Origin: Fibrobacterota bacterium
GTDB lineage: Bacteria; Fibrobacterota; Fibrobacteria; UBA5070
Assembly: GCA_016715065.1 (NCBI GenBank)
Contig: JADKBN010000003.1
Location: 62,001-126,000, forward strand
DNA length: 64,000 bases
Direction: 5' to 3'
Every line of letters begins with the position of its first letter. The first letter of the stretch is position 1. The notes beneath the pieces are model-generated. The model was not told the DNA's origin. It ran no database searches and was given only the letters and a program-made list of their open reading frames with translations. Shown here one piece after another: positions 15,705-23,272 of the stretch. The position numbers and the translations under genes are program-made.

Positions 15705-16661
15705 ATGGACCAAAACATTCGCACCTGGATCAAACATGTGGGGCGTGGCAAGACTCTTGCCCGCGATTTGGACGCGACCCAAGCGGAACAAGCCATCGGC
15801 GCTCTCCTGGATGGGTGCTTCACGCCGGCCCAGGCCGGAGCCTTCCTGCAGGCGCTGCGGATCAAGGAAACCACCGTCGACGAACTTGTCGGTGCCGCCC
15901 GCGCACTCCGCCAGCGATCCACTCCGGTCACGTTCGAGGCGGGAGCCCGTCCGGTGGTGGTCAATCTCGCCTTCGACACCCCCCGCAAAGCCGGTGTCGT
16001 TTCGCTGTTGGCCTGCGCCTACCTGCGCAGGTCGGATCTCTGCCATCCGGTGGTGGTGTGGGAGCCCGGCTGCCTGTTTCCGCAGACACGTTCCGTCGAG
16101 CAGACAAAAGATGTCCTGCGCCTGGACCCGTGGCTGGCCCAGGGCGAATGCCCCATGTTCACGGTGTCCCAGCTGGTGTCGGGCTGGTCGGGGCTCTCCC
16201 GCTTGCGCGCGGAGCTGGGCTTTCGCACCATCCTCAACACCCTGGAGAAAGTGGTCCGTCCGCTGTTGGACGCGCCTGTGCTGGTGGGGATTTCCCACGG
16301 CACCTTCGCCCACCGGCTTCCGCAGGTGCTGCTGGAACGGGGATCGGTCCGCGCGGCCTCGGTGCAGGGACACCACGGCACGCTCGACCTGGGATTGGGG
16401 AGCGAGCCGACCTCGGTCGTGGTGCTGGACAAGGACGGAGCGCGCGAAGCGAGCATCTCTTCGGATGGATTCGAGGAGCCTGCGATCCTCCTGAAATCGG
16501 ATTTCGATCGCTGGCCCGAGCGGATCCGCGATCGCCGCGGCCCCTTGTGGAAGGCCATCGCCAGGCAGGCGGCGCTCATCCACTCCGTCGCTTGCGACAC
16601 TTCGTTCCAAGAGTCTTTGCAAATTCTGTCAAGCAAGGGGATCCAACATGGCCATGCCTGA
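15705..16661 (+). CDS. TrpD2/YbiB-like protein (anthranilate phosphoribosyltransferase fold)
   Basis: 318 residues. The N-terminal helical domain (GRGKTLARDLDATQAEQAI ... FTPAQAGAFLQALRIKETTVDELVGAARALR) is that of TrpD. The catalytic GTGGD loop of true TrpD is absent; in its place is VVVNLAFDTPRKAGVVSLLA, which resembles the TrpD2/YbiB branch, nucleic-acid-binding proteins without tryptophan-pathway activity. No trp genes are near. GGAGGA lies six bases before ATG 15705. The gene overlaps the Bcp peroxiredoxin by 14 bases, so the two are co-expressed. Confidence 0.75.
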   Translation: MDQNIRTWIKHVGRGKTLARDLDATQAEQAIGALLDGCFTPAQAGAFLQALRIKETTVDELVGAARALRQRSTPVTFEAGARPVVVNLAFDTPRKAGVVSLLACAYLRRSDLCHPVVVWEPGCLFPQTRSVEQTKDVLRLDPWLAQGECPMFTVSQLVSGWSGLSRLRAELGFRTILNTLEKVVRPLLDAPVLVGISHGTFAHRLPQVLLERGSVRAASVQGHHGTLDLGLGSEPTSVVVLDKDGAREASISSDGFEEPAILLKSDFDRWPERIRDRRGPLWKAIARQAALIHSVACDTSFQESLQILSSKGIQHGHA

Positions 16662-17112
16662 GATCGGGGCCGCCGCACCGGCCTTTTGCGCATCGAACCA
16701 GGACGGAGTGGAGGTGGACTTGGCCGGACTTCGGGGCAAGTGGGTGGTCCTGTATTTCTATCCCAAGGACCTCACGCCCGGTTGCACCACGGAGGCCTGC
16801 GATTTCCGGGACCGGTTCGAGCGCTTGACCAAGGCGGGAGCCGTTGTTTTGGGAGTCTCGAAGGATTCCGCCAAGAGCCATCACAACTTCCGGGAAAAGA
16901 AATCCTTGCCATTCGATCTACTGGTGGATTCGGATGGCGCGATTTGCCAGAACTACGGCATCTGGCGCCTCAAGAAATTCATGGGCAGGGAATTTCTGGG
17001 AATCGTCCGTTCCACGTTCCTGATCGGGCCGGATGGCAGGGTGCGCAAGGTCTGGTCGCCGGTTTCTGTCAAAGGGCACGTGGACGAGGTCCTCGGGGCG
17101 ATTTCAGAATAG
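16648..17112 (+). CDS. bcp: thiol peroxidase of the Bcp/PrxQ family
   Basis: 154 residues, normal family length. Bcp reduces hydrogen and organic peroxides with thioredoxin as electron donor, in the cytoplasm. The active-site motif YPKDLTPGCTTEACDF holds the peroxidatic Cys (about 46) and, four residues on, the resolving Cys of the PrxQ alpha subgroup. VLGVSKDSAKSHHNFREK and STFLIGPDGRVRKVW are the further conserved blocks. Translational overlap with the TrpD2-like gene shows they share a transcript. The stop overlaps the converging gene's end by nine bases. Confidence 0.93.
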   Translation: MAMPEIGAAAPAFCASNQDGVEVDLAGLRGKWVVLYFYPKDLTPGCTTEACDFRDRFERLTKAGAVVLGVSKDSAKSHHNFREKKSLPFDLLVDSDGAICQNYGIWRLKKFMGREFLGIVRSTFLIGPDGRVRKVWSPVSVKGHVDEVLGAISE

Positions 17113-17874
17113 GACCGATGGCCCCACCAGAAGTCCCCAGCTCCATTGGGGCTCTTCCACGTAGTCGCGCCTGCGCAGCCTCGGGGCGAGAGGATCGAAC
17201 CGCACGGGCAGACGGATGGCGAGGTTCCAGGTTCGAGTAGCCGCGCGGGACCCGGACCAAAGATCGCGCAGGTCCAGGGCGGTGCCGGCTTCGGCTTCCA
17301 GCAGCCACCTCACTCCGGTGGCTTTCCCCGAGCTGCGCCAACTCATGATCGGGCCCCAGGAAAACCAAGTGCCGATCTTCCCGTTTTGTTGGGCATAGCC
17401 GACCCGCAATCCCATCTGCCAATCCCACGATAGGCTCCCTCGGGGAGGAGATTGGCGCATCGTATCGAGGACGGTGGTTTGGCGTTCGCCCCCCAGCCGC
17501 AGCGACAGATCCAAGGTATGCAAGGAATCCGAAGAGGGAAAAATCTTGGAAAAGGCTCCCGTGTACTGGCCGATGAACAACGAAGAGGTTCGGTCGGGGT
17601 TCCAGGAGGTCAATTCCATGCCGCAAATCCCCACCAGGTCTGGCTCGAGGTGGTACCAAAGGTTTCCGCCCAGATGGTTTGGAGAAAAGCCGACCCGGCT
17701 CCGATAATACGGCCCAGGTGTCAGGTTCATCCCCAGGCCCATGCCATCCCAGCTGGCGCCCCAACTCAATGGCGTTTCCGCCAAGCTTGGTGATGCCAAG
17801 CATGGCGCGAGGATGCAAATTGCCTTGGCGATGAATGAAAAAATCGAAACTTGGTTTTGGCGCGCGGTGGCCAT
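17104..17874 (-). CDS. exported protein of unknown function
   Basis: 256 residues. A signal peptide is visible (VSIFSFIAKAICILAPCLASPSLAE; cleavage near residue 36). The mature part is beta-rich with aromatic alternation (GGNLWYHLEPDLVGICGMEL, LSWDWQMGLRVGYAQQNGK) and ends in Phe (GPSVLF), suggesting a small outer-membrane barrel. No family recognised. The start, ATG 17872-17874, overlaps the divergent VanZ-like gene by 44 bases; one of the two starts may be too far upstream. Ends overlapping bcp. Confidence 0.55.
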   Translation of the reverse strand: MATARQNQVSIFSFIAKAICILAPCLASPSLAETPLSWGASWDGMGLGMNLTPGPYYRSRVGFSPNHLGGNLWYHLEPDLVGICGMELTSWNPDRTSSLFIGQYTGAFSKIFPSSDSLHTLDLSLRLGGERQTTVLDTMRQSPPRGSLSWDWQMGLRVGYAQQNGKIGTWFSWGPIMSWRSSGKATGVRWLLEAEAGTALDLRDLWSGSRAATRTWNLAIRLPVRFDPLAPRLRRRDYVEEPQWSWGLLVGPSVLF

Positions 17875-18205
17875 CGGTGGGGCATCGATGCAGCTTTGGG
17901 GTTCCTCGAAGACGGGTAACGAAGTGAGCATCGCACCGCCGTGGGATAAAGTCATCCATGGCGCTGCCTTTGGAGTGCTGGCATACGTTTGCTGCCTCGG
18001 TGCGGGCCGATGGAAACAGTACGCCTTTTGGCTGGTTCCGCTGGGGGTCGGGTTGTTTGCCGCGACCGACGAATGGCACCAGTCGCTGACCCCAGGCAGG
18101 TCGGCGAGCTGGGAAGATTTCGCAGTGGACCTGGTCGGGTGCGCGCTCGCCGTATTCGGTTGGAGTCGGGCCCGAGCGCAGGAACGGATCAGGTCGCGTC
18201 CTTGA
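17831..18205 (+). CDS. VanZ-like membrane protein
   Basis: 124 residues with three to four hydrophobic spans. WDKVIHGAAFGVLAY and TDEWHQSLTPGRSASWEDFAVDLVGCAL are the hallmark VanZ-family segments; the family is named for a teicoplanin-resistance accessory protein but most members have no known job. Start ATG 17831 is supported by the family's length; ATG 17813 is an alternative. It overlaps the divergent exported-protein gene at its start and the converging DRTGG gene at its end (17 bases). Confidence 0.8.
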   Translation: MNEKIETWFWRAVAIGGASMQLWGSSKTGNEVSIAPPWDKVIHGAAFGVLAYVCCLGAGRWKQYAFWLVPLGVGLFAATDEWHQSLTPGRSASWEDFAVDLVGCALAVFGWSRARAQERIRSRP

Positions 18206-18548
18206 TCGAGACTTCCGGCATGTCCTTTTTCAAGGACAGCTGGACGGCCTTTAGATTGAGCATGGTGGTGAAGATGGTGATGCCCATCTCCTTGGCCTTT
18301 TTGATTTCCGGACCTTTGGGCTTCTGGCCGTTTGTGTAGAGGATCGCGACCACGTCCGTCTCCCCACAGACCCTGAGCACTTCCGACGAGTCTTGGTTGG
18401 TCACCAAGAGCACGTTGAAGAGATCCGCTTCGAGCAGATCTGCAAACTCCGAGCCCACGTAGGCGTGCTCGATCTGAGGGAGGTCGTCTTCGGCACCGAC
18501 AAGGATTTCCACGTTCATTCCGGACAGGTGACCGGTTTCCAACTGCAT
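18189..18548 (-). CDS. DRTGG-domain protein
   Basis: 119 residues from ATG 18546-18548. EILVGAEDDLPQIEHAYVGSEFADLL and later VVAILYTNGQKPKGPEIKKA fit the DRTGG domain (compare the 'GIILTGG..P' core), a small module named for its conserved motif and found alone beside anti-sigma kinases and STAS proteins or within PTA/CBS proteins. Its ligand is unknown. The frame is open to 18677 but the added residues look non-native. Divergent from the STAS gene with about 120 bases between. Confidence 0.6.
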   Translation of the reverse strand: MQLETGHLSGMNVEILVGAEDDLPQIEHAYVGSEFADLLEADLFNVLLVTNQDSSEVLRVCGETDVVAILYTNGQKPKGPEIKKAKEMGITIFTTMLNLKAVQLSLKKDMPEVSIKDAT

Positions 18549-18669
18549 GAAGGGAACGATAATTTGGATGTTGCCCAACTGGCAATTGGTTTCGGTGAGC
18601 TTCTGTGTTCGGAGACCACAACCGGAAGGAGACCTTGCACAAGGCGGGCGAGGGTGTGACATTGGAGCA

Positions 18670-19011
18670 ATGGCCACTCTAACGTTTCGTCGGGTTCATT
18701 CCTGGAACATTCTGAGCCTTGTCGGCGAGATCCAAACCTTCGCCGACGCGGCGACGCTGCGGTCCGTCTTGTTCGATCGCTTGGCGCGCGAGGAGTCGCA
18801 TTTGGCGCTGGATCTTTCCGAGCTCGCCTACATCGGTTCCAGCGGGATCGGCGTGATGGCGCAGGTGCAACAGGATCTGGAAAAGAAAGGGCGCAGTCTC
18901 GTGCTGATCGGCGCGAATCTGGCTGTTCGCCATCTTCTGGAAATCGTCAGCCTGGATCGCGTCGTGCTTTTCGTGGACAACGTGGAAGGCCTCAAAGCCC
19001 TTCCCGCCTGA
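18670..19011 (+). CDS. STAS-domain anti-sigma factor antagonist-like protein
   Basis: 113 residues. LALDLSELAYIGSSGIGVMAQV is the STAS core with the phosphorylatable serine in D(x)SSG form (GSSGIG), as in SpoIIAA/RsbV. Such proteins bind anti-sigma kinases and release sigma factors when unphosphorylated. No kinase or phosphatase gene is adjacent, so the partner must lie elsewhere. The divergent DRTGG gene is a common companion of such switches. Start ATG 18670 follows GGAG, rather closely. Confidence 0.85.
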   Translation: MATLTFRRVHSWNILSLVGEIQTFADAATLRSVLFDRLAREESHLALDLSELAYIGSSGIGVMAQVQQDLEKKGRSLVLIGANLAVRHLLEIVSLDRVVLFVDNVEGLKALPA

Positions 19012-19046
19012 GCAGTCACCATAAAGACGCCCCTGCGTGCTGGCCT

Positions 19047-19922
19047 TCACAAGGGGAGGGCGTAGGCTCCCTTGAGCCTGACAAATCCTGTCGTCGGGTT
19101 GGTCACCAGGGAATCGACCGAGAACCTCCCGACAAGTCCGCTTCTGGTGGAAAGAAGAATGGCCCGGTGGGGAGTCAGGACGGCGAAGGATTCCGGCGGT
19201 GATTTCGAATCGAGTTGACTCAGAATCTGGGACGGCGTGCTGGCGGGGTCGATGGCCGGGGCATCCAGGAATCGGACGTCGTCGCGTGCGTTTGTGGCGT
19301 CGGGAAGCGGTGGGTCTGCGAGGAAAGGTGAAACCAGTTCCATCCAGAAATAACTGCCTGCAGCGGAATTGGATCGCTTGTAGGCCAAAAAGAACGTTGC
19401 GTTCTTGGCGAGGGGGTCGGTGGTGGCGACCAACTTGCCTCGTTCGAGATCCGCTCCAAAGCCATCTTTCAGCCTAAGATTGATCTCCAGGGGGACCCAT
19501 GCGCCATAGCGCAAAGCAGCGGAAGCGACCGTGAACGGAACGTGGATCGAATCGCTGATGCCGTCGACATCCACCACGATCAAAAGGAGGTCGTACTCGC
19601 CGGTGGCCGCCGAGCGATTGACCAGACGAAGCTGGGCATCCTTGGCCAGATCCCAGTAGGTGGTGGAGGTCGCAGGGGCGGCTCCGTACAGATGAAACTG
19701 CTCCGTCTGATCGACTGCGCCTTCGAACACCTTGAAATCCAAATGAATGCCACCAGCAGGAGCAGAAATCGCTCCCTCGAACGCTCTTGCCGTGTCCTTG
19801 GCGGAAAAGGCTCCGGCCAGTCTCACCTCGCGAAATCGGGGAGGTTCGTTGGTCGGCACACAAGACCAGAGTCCTAGGCAGAACCCGACGAAAATGGCGA
19901 TGTGGAAGGTGGATCTGGTCAT
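19047..19922 (-). CDS. lipoprotein of unknown function
   Basis: 291 residues. Signal peptide ending LGLWSC marks a probable lipoprotein (lipobox is loose: LWSC, Cys about 21). The rest has beta-sandwich character (EYDLLLIVVDVDGISDSIHVPFTV is Ig/cadherin-like) and no catalytic motif. No family recognised. It precedes, in the same direction, the fused lipoprotein pair, but 125 bases separate them. A surface or periplasmic binding role is only a guess. Confidence 0.6.
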   Translation of the reverse strand: MTRSTFHIAIFVGFCLGLWSCVPTNEPPRFREVRLAGAFSAKDTARAFEGAISAPAGGIHLDFKVFEGAVDQTEQFHLYGAAPATSTTYWDLAKDAQLRLVNRSAATGEYDLLLIVVDVDGISDSIHVPFTVASAALRYGAWVPLEINLRLKDGFGADLERGKLVATTDPLAKNATFFLAYKRSNSAAGSYFWMELVSPFLADPPLPDATNARDDVRFLDAPAIDPASTPSQILSQLDSKSPPESFAVLTPHRAILLSTRSGLVGRFSVDSLVTNPTTGFVRLKGAYALPL

Positions 19923-20047
19923 GAAGAGAAGGTTCGCCCCCGGTTACCGGAGGCAGGCATCCAGGAGTATACCTTCCTGGATGCGTTTGCGGAAATGCGA
20001 GATTGCCGGAGGGCCGACAAATGGCCGCACCAGCGTTAGTGGAAAGG

Positions 20048-21000
20048 CTAGTAAAGCACCTCGAGCTCGATTTCGGCGCTGCTGCCAAACCCGCTGATCG
20101 AGGTCACATGGAGCACCACGATGTCGCCATTGGCCAGGCGCACGCCATAATAGTGCCCTGGGGTCGCTTCCGCTTTTTGGGAAGCCCCGGCATAATCGCC
20201 CTCGCTCATGAGCACCGACAATTCGGAACGACTCGAGGGATAAGCGGAGCCGAGATCCAAAAATTCGGTGGTGTTGCGGGTTGGCCAGGCAGAAAGGTTG
20301 AACCCGTCTATGTTGGCTTGGCTGGGTGACATCAACGACAGGTATCCGTCCTCGTCCTCGCCGAAGACGACATCGATCAAATCGAACGGTCGGTTCGTGC
20401 CCGAAGAGGTCCATGTTTTCAATGTACCGCCCTGGATTTGCAAGTAGGAGGCCGTGGGGGAGCTTTGTGCACCCAACGTCACGGGACCTTCCAGGAAAAA
20501 GTCGTCATCACCATCGACATCATCGAGGACCGTGAAGCTGGATTGTTTTTTGAGTTCCACGCCGTCTGCGTTGGTCACCAGGAAGTCCATGACATAGTCA
20601 CCGGGCGAAGCACCTCGGCCGATCACGCTGATGCGCGAGAGGTTGTAAGGCGAGGCTGTGATTTTTGATGGATACTCCACGAAAAATTCGTCCGTCACAT
20701 CGTGATTGGAAAGATCTCGGATGCGGATGGACAATTCCACGAAGCTGCTTGAAAAATGCAGGTCGCCGGAGGGAGAGGAAAAGTCGACCGAGGTGACGTC
20801 GCCCCATCCGTTCCAGCCAGAAATGCGCAATTCGCCGATTGGATCGGGGGAGTCGGAATCGGCCGTCACCCGGAAGGATCTGGTCTGGCTGGCGGTTTGG
20901 TTTTTTTTGTCGGTGATGATCACCTGGAACGTGTAGGAGCCTGGGGGAGTGGATGGTTTGGCGGCGATTTTCCAACCAAGGTCCATCAAAATCGAATCGT
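20048..21000 (-). pseudogene. lipoprotein paralogue B, N-terminus missing
   Basis: About 317 in-frame residues, from NDSILMDLGWKIAAK to the stop. It has half of one Ig-like unit (GSYTFQVIITDKKNQTASQT), a complete second unit (GDYVMDFLVTNADG) and a complete C-terminal domain (LSLMSPSQANIDGFNLSAW ... PGHYYGVRLANGDIVVLHV). Its paralogues start with a lipoprotein signal, absent here. The frame is open back to 21133 but those residues belong to the antisense of gene A. The join with gene A near 21000 is out of frame. Either a real deletion between tandem paralogues or an assembly collapse. Confidence 0.6.
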
Positions 21001-21998
21001 TGTCCGAGCAGCAAGGAAGGGTCCCGAACCCAGGCGCTGACGCCCCCAATCGAGCTGGCAGCAGCATGGGTCGGTGACATGAGCGAAATCTGGCCAGCGG
21101 CGTCCGCGAAGAAAATCGCATCAATTTCAGCAACTGGTTTGCTGCTTCCGCCAGTGTAAATCAAGCCGCCATCAACGTCGATGTACGAACCGGCCAGTTC
21201 ATTCTGTGCGCCTACGGTGAGGTTCGGTGCGAGCATATCGAAAGTCACGCCGGAGGAGCTGATGGAGAATGTGGCGGATTGCGAGGCGGAAAGTCCGTCC
21301 TCGTCGGTCACGGTGACTGTCAACGAGTAGGCGCCCGGGGCTACGTTTGGCCCAATCGCGACCTGCTTGCCCAAGCTACCTCCAGAGGAGAGGGTGAAGC
21401 TGGCGGGAAGAGTGATGTTGGCCGCGGGTGAAACGGCGTACGAGACAATCGCCTTGCCGGTTGCGAATTCGGCGGAGCCCTTGGTGTTGAACGAGGAAAG
21501 GCCGGCAGGCAGGTAGGCGTTGTCGACGCTGAATCCGCTGATGGTCGGGGCTGCGACGGCCTTCGAGCGCAGGGAAAGCGGACAAGACGCCCGAGAGGTA
21601 TTCCCCAGGGAATCCGTGGCGGTCATGGTCAGAACGTATTCGCCGACTTGCGCGGTGCTCTTGGCGGCGATGGTGAAGGCACTCAAATCGAACGGTGCGG
21701 TCACGATCTGGCTGGTGGGAAGCGTAAAGTCGCTGGAGCGATCGACACCGTTCAAGGTCACGTTGGTCCACAAGGAAACCGAACCCGTCGTCCCCACGGT
21801 GCCGCTGAGGGTGAAGCGAGTTGGGGCGGCAGCTTGGGGCGCCAAGGCAAGCAAAATCGCTGGTCCCGCTTTTTGGGCGGTTTTACTGGTATCCGTTGGG
21901 GTGGAGCCAGGGGAGGTGGGCGTGCTTTCACATCCACTGAGCCAGGTGGCGAGGCCAACCAGGAAAATAATGGCTCTCAAGGTGCGGGGAGTTCTCAT
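21000..21998 (-). pseudogene. lipoprotein paralogue A, C-terminus missing
   Basis: Lipobox WLSGC (Cys about 23), then Ig-like units (EYVLTMTATDSLGNTSRA; GAYSLTVTVTDEDGLSASQ) and the start of the shared C-terminal domain (FFADAAGQISLMSPTHAAASSIGGVSAW). In the intact paralogue at 22157 this domain continues about 60 residues to an HYYAMKL motif; here it breaks off after WVRDPSLLLGQ and reads into paralogue B out of frame, with a stop only at 20598. A TATTTTTC element lies about 60 bases before the start. Confidence 0.6.
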
Positions 21999-22059
21999 CG
22001 AAGGCCTCTCATCAATGGGGATGGCAGATCAGTGCGTCGCGTGGGCGGCGAAGGTAGGG

Positions 22060-22067
22060 GAAAAATA
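22060..22067 (-). promoter_or_regulatory. TAnnTTTC promoter element before lipoprotein A
   Basis: TATTTTTC on the minus strand, about 62 bases before the ATG at 21998, with a TTG 20 bases upstream (TTG-N20-TA, close to the Bacteroidetes -33/-7 spacing). Confidence 0.35.
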
Positions 22068-22099
22068 TCTTCCCGTGAGCGCCAGCCCAAGAAAGAAAA

Positions 22100-22129
22100 A
22101 GCCCCTCGGCACCGAAGTGCCGAGGGGCT
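22100..22129 (-). terminator. rho-independent terminator of the lipoprotein gene at 22157
   Basis: AGCCCCTCGGCAC and GTGCCGAGGGGCT form a perfect 13-base stem with loop CGAA (CGAA/TTCG). On the minus strand the stem is followed by TTTTTCTTTC, giving a classic terminator 28 bases after the lipoprotein C stop. Confidence 0.85.
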
Positions 22130-22156
22130 CGAGTTCAAATCAAAAATTCCGGTGAA

Positions 22157-23002
22157 TTATTGGACGAACAGAGTGATGGTACCCGCAGCGGCCTTGCCCG
22201 AGCCGGAAAGCGAGGCAATTTTGACGACCGCGTACTCGTTGTTGGAGAGCTTCATGGCGTAGTAGTGGCCGGAAGTCACAGCGGCGATTTGGGTGGTGGC
22301 GGAGCTGACCTTGGCCATAGCGGCTTCTTTGGTGGCAATTTCGGAAGTGCCAGCTTCGACGATGATGGTCTGCAGCTGGGTGCCCCAGGTGTTGACTCCG
22401 CCCAGGCTGTTGGTGGCCGCGTACTTGGGCGACATCAAGGAAATCTGTCCAGCGGCGTCCGCGAAGAAGACCGCGTCAACCTTGCTGACGTCTTTGGTGC
22501 CTTCGGTGAAGACCTCTCCACCGTCCACGTCGATGAAGGATCCCTTGCCGTTGACGGACTGGGCGCCCACGTCGAGGTCGGGTTCGAGCTTGTCGAAGGG
22601 CGTTCCGCCGCCGCCGCCGCAAGCGCCACCGATGCAGAAGGTGGCCGACTGCGAGGCGGCAATGCCGTCTTCGTCGGTCACGGTCACGGTCACGGTGTAC
22701 GAGCCAGGAGCCGCCTCTGCGGAATAAGGGATCTGCTTGCTCAGGCTGGAGCCGGAGGCAATGGTAAAGGCGGAGGGAACGTTGACTCCCGTCGAAGGCG
22801 AGACGGTGTAGGAGACAGTCGCCTTGTCGGTTTCGAAATCGGCCGTGCCCTTGGTGGCGATCGAAGAGGGTCCGACCAACGGGGTGGCGTTGTCGACACC
22901 GAATCCGTTGATGGTCACGGATCCTTCTTCGTCGTCGCAACCGGTGAAGAGGGACAGCGCCAGCGTCATCGCGGCGAGGGGAAGAAAGCGAAGCTTCTGC
23001 AT
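22157..23002 (-). CDS. lipoprotein paralogue C (Ig-like plus shared C-terminal domain)
   Basis: 281 residues. Lipobox LFTGC (Cys about 22). An Ig-like unit (GSYTVTVTVTDEDGIAASQ) is joined by a glycine-rich linker with two cysteines (FCIGGACGGGGG) to the domain shared with paralogues A and B: FFADAAGQISLMSPKYAATNSLGGVNTW ... SGHYYAMKLSNNEYAVVKI. The shared domain is not a family known to me. AGAGG lies before the ATG, and TATCTTCC sits 60 bases upstream. A strong terminator follows. The intact member shows what the damaged A/B pair should look like. Confidence 0.7.
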   Translation of the reverse strand: MQKLRFLPLAAMTLALSLFTGCDDEEGSVTINGFGVDNATPLVGPSSIATKGTADFETDKATVSYTVSPSTGVNVPSAFTIASGSSLSKQIPYSAEAAPGSYTVTVTVTDEDGIAASQSATFCIGGACGGGGGTPFDKLEPDLDVGAQSVNGKGSFIDVDGGEVFTEGTKDVSKVDAVFFADAAGQISLMSPKYAATNSLGGVNTWGTQLQTIIVEAGTSEIATKEAAMAKVSSATTQIAAVTSGHYYAMKLSNNEYAVVKIASLSGSGKAAAGTITLFVQ

Positions 23003-23061
23003 GTAGAACCTCTATGAGTGGATTTGATGGCCCGGGTTTTTCGGGAAAACCGGTCTGCCAA

Positions 23062-23069
23062 GGAAGATA
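23062..23069 (-). promoter_or_regulatory. TAnnTTCC promoter element before lipoprotein C
   Basis: TATCTTCC on the minus strand, about 60 bases before the ATG at 23002; a leadered transcript with an AGAGG ribosome site. Confidence 0.35.
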
Positions 23070-23259
23070 GGACTCTCGGGCAAGAAAGTCTAGTCCGCGG
23101 CGAAGAACGGAACAACGTACGCCAAAAACAAGCCGTCCGCTTGACCTATTGATCCACAATTCCAAATTGAGACCATTTTGGTGGTGCTTGGGTTCTGGTG
23201 GTGCACACGAAATGAAGCTTTGGGGCACGGCAAGGGTTCCAGCCACAAGGCCACTTGAG

Positions 23260-23267
23260 TAGCTTAA
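23260..23267 (+). promoter_or_regulatory. TAnnTT promoter element before pepF
   Basis: TAGCTTAA five bases before ATG 23273; a weaker match in its last two bases. The rest of 23003-23254 shows no other clear feature. Confidence 0.25.
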
Positions 23268-23272
23268 CGTGG

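Noticed and set aside
22100..22129. Strong hairpin as a possible attachment site or IS end
   Set aside because: A T run follows on the minus strand right after a gene, which is a terminator.
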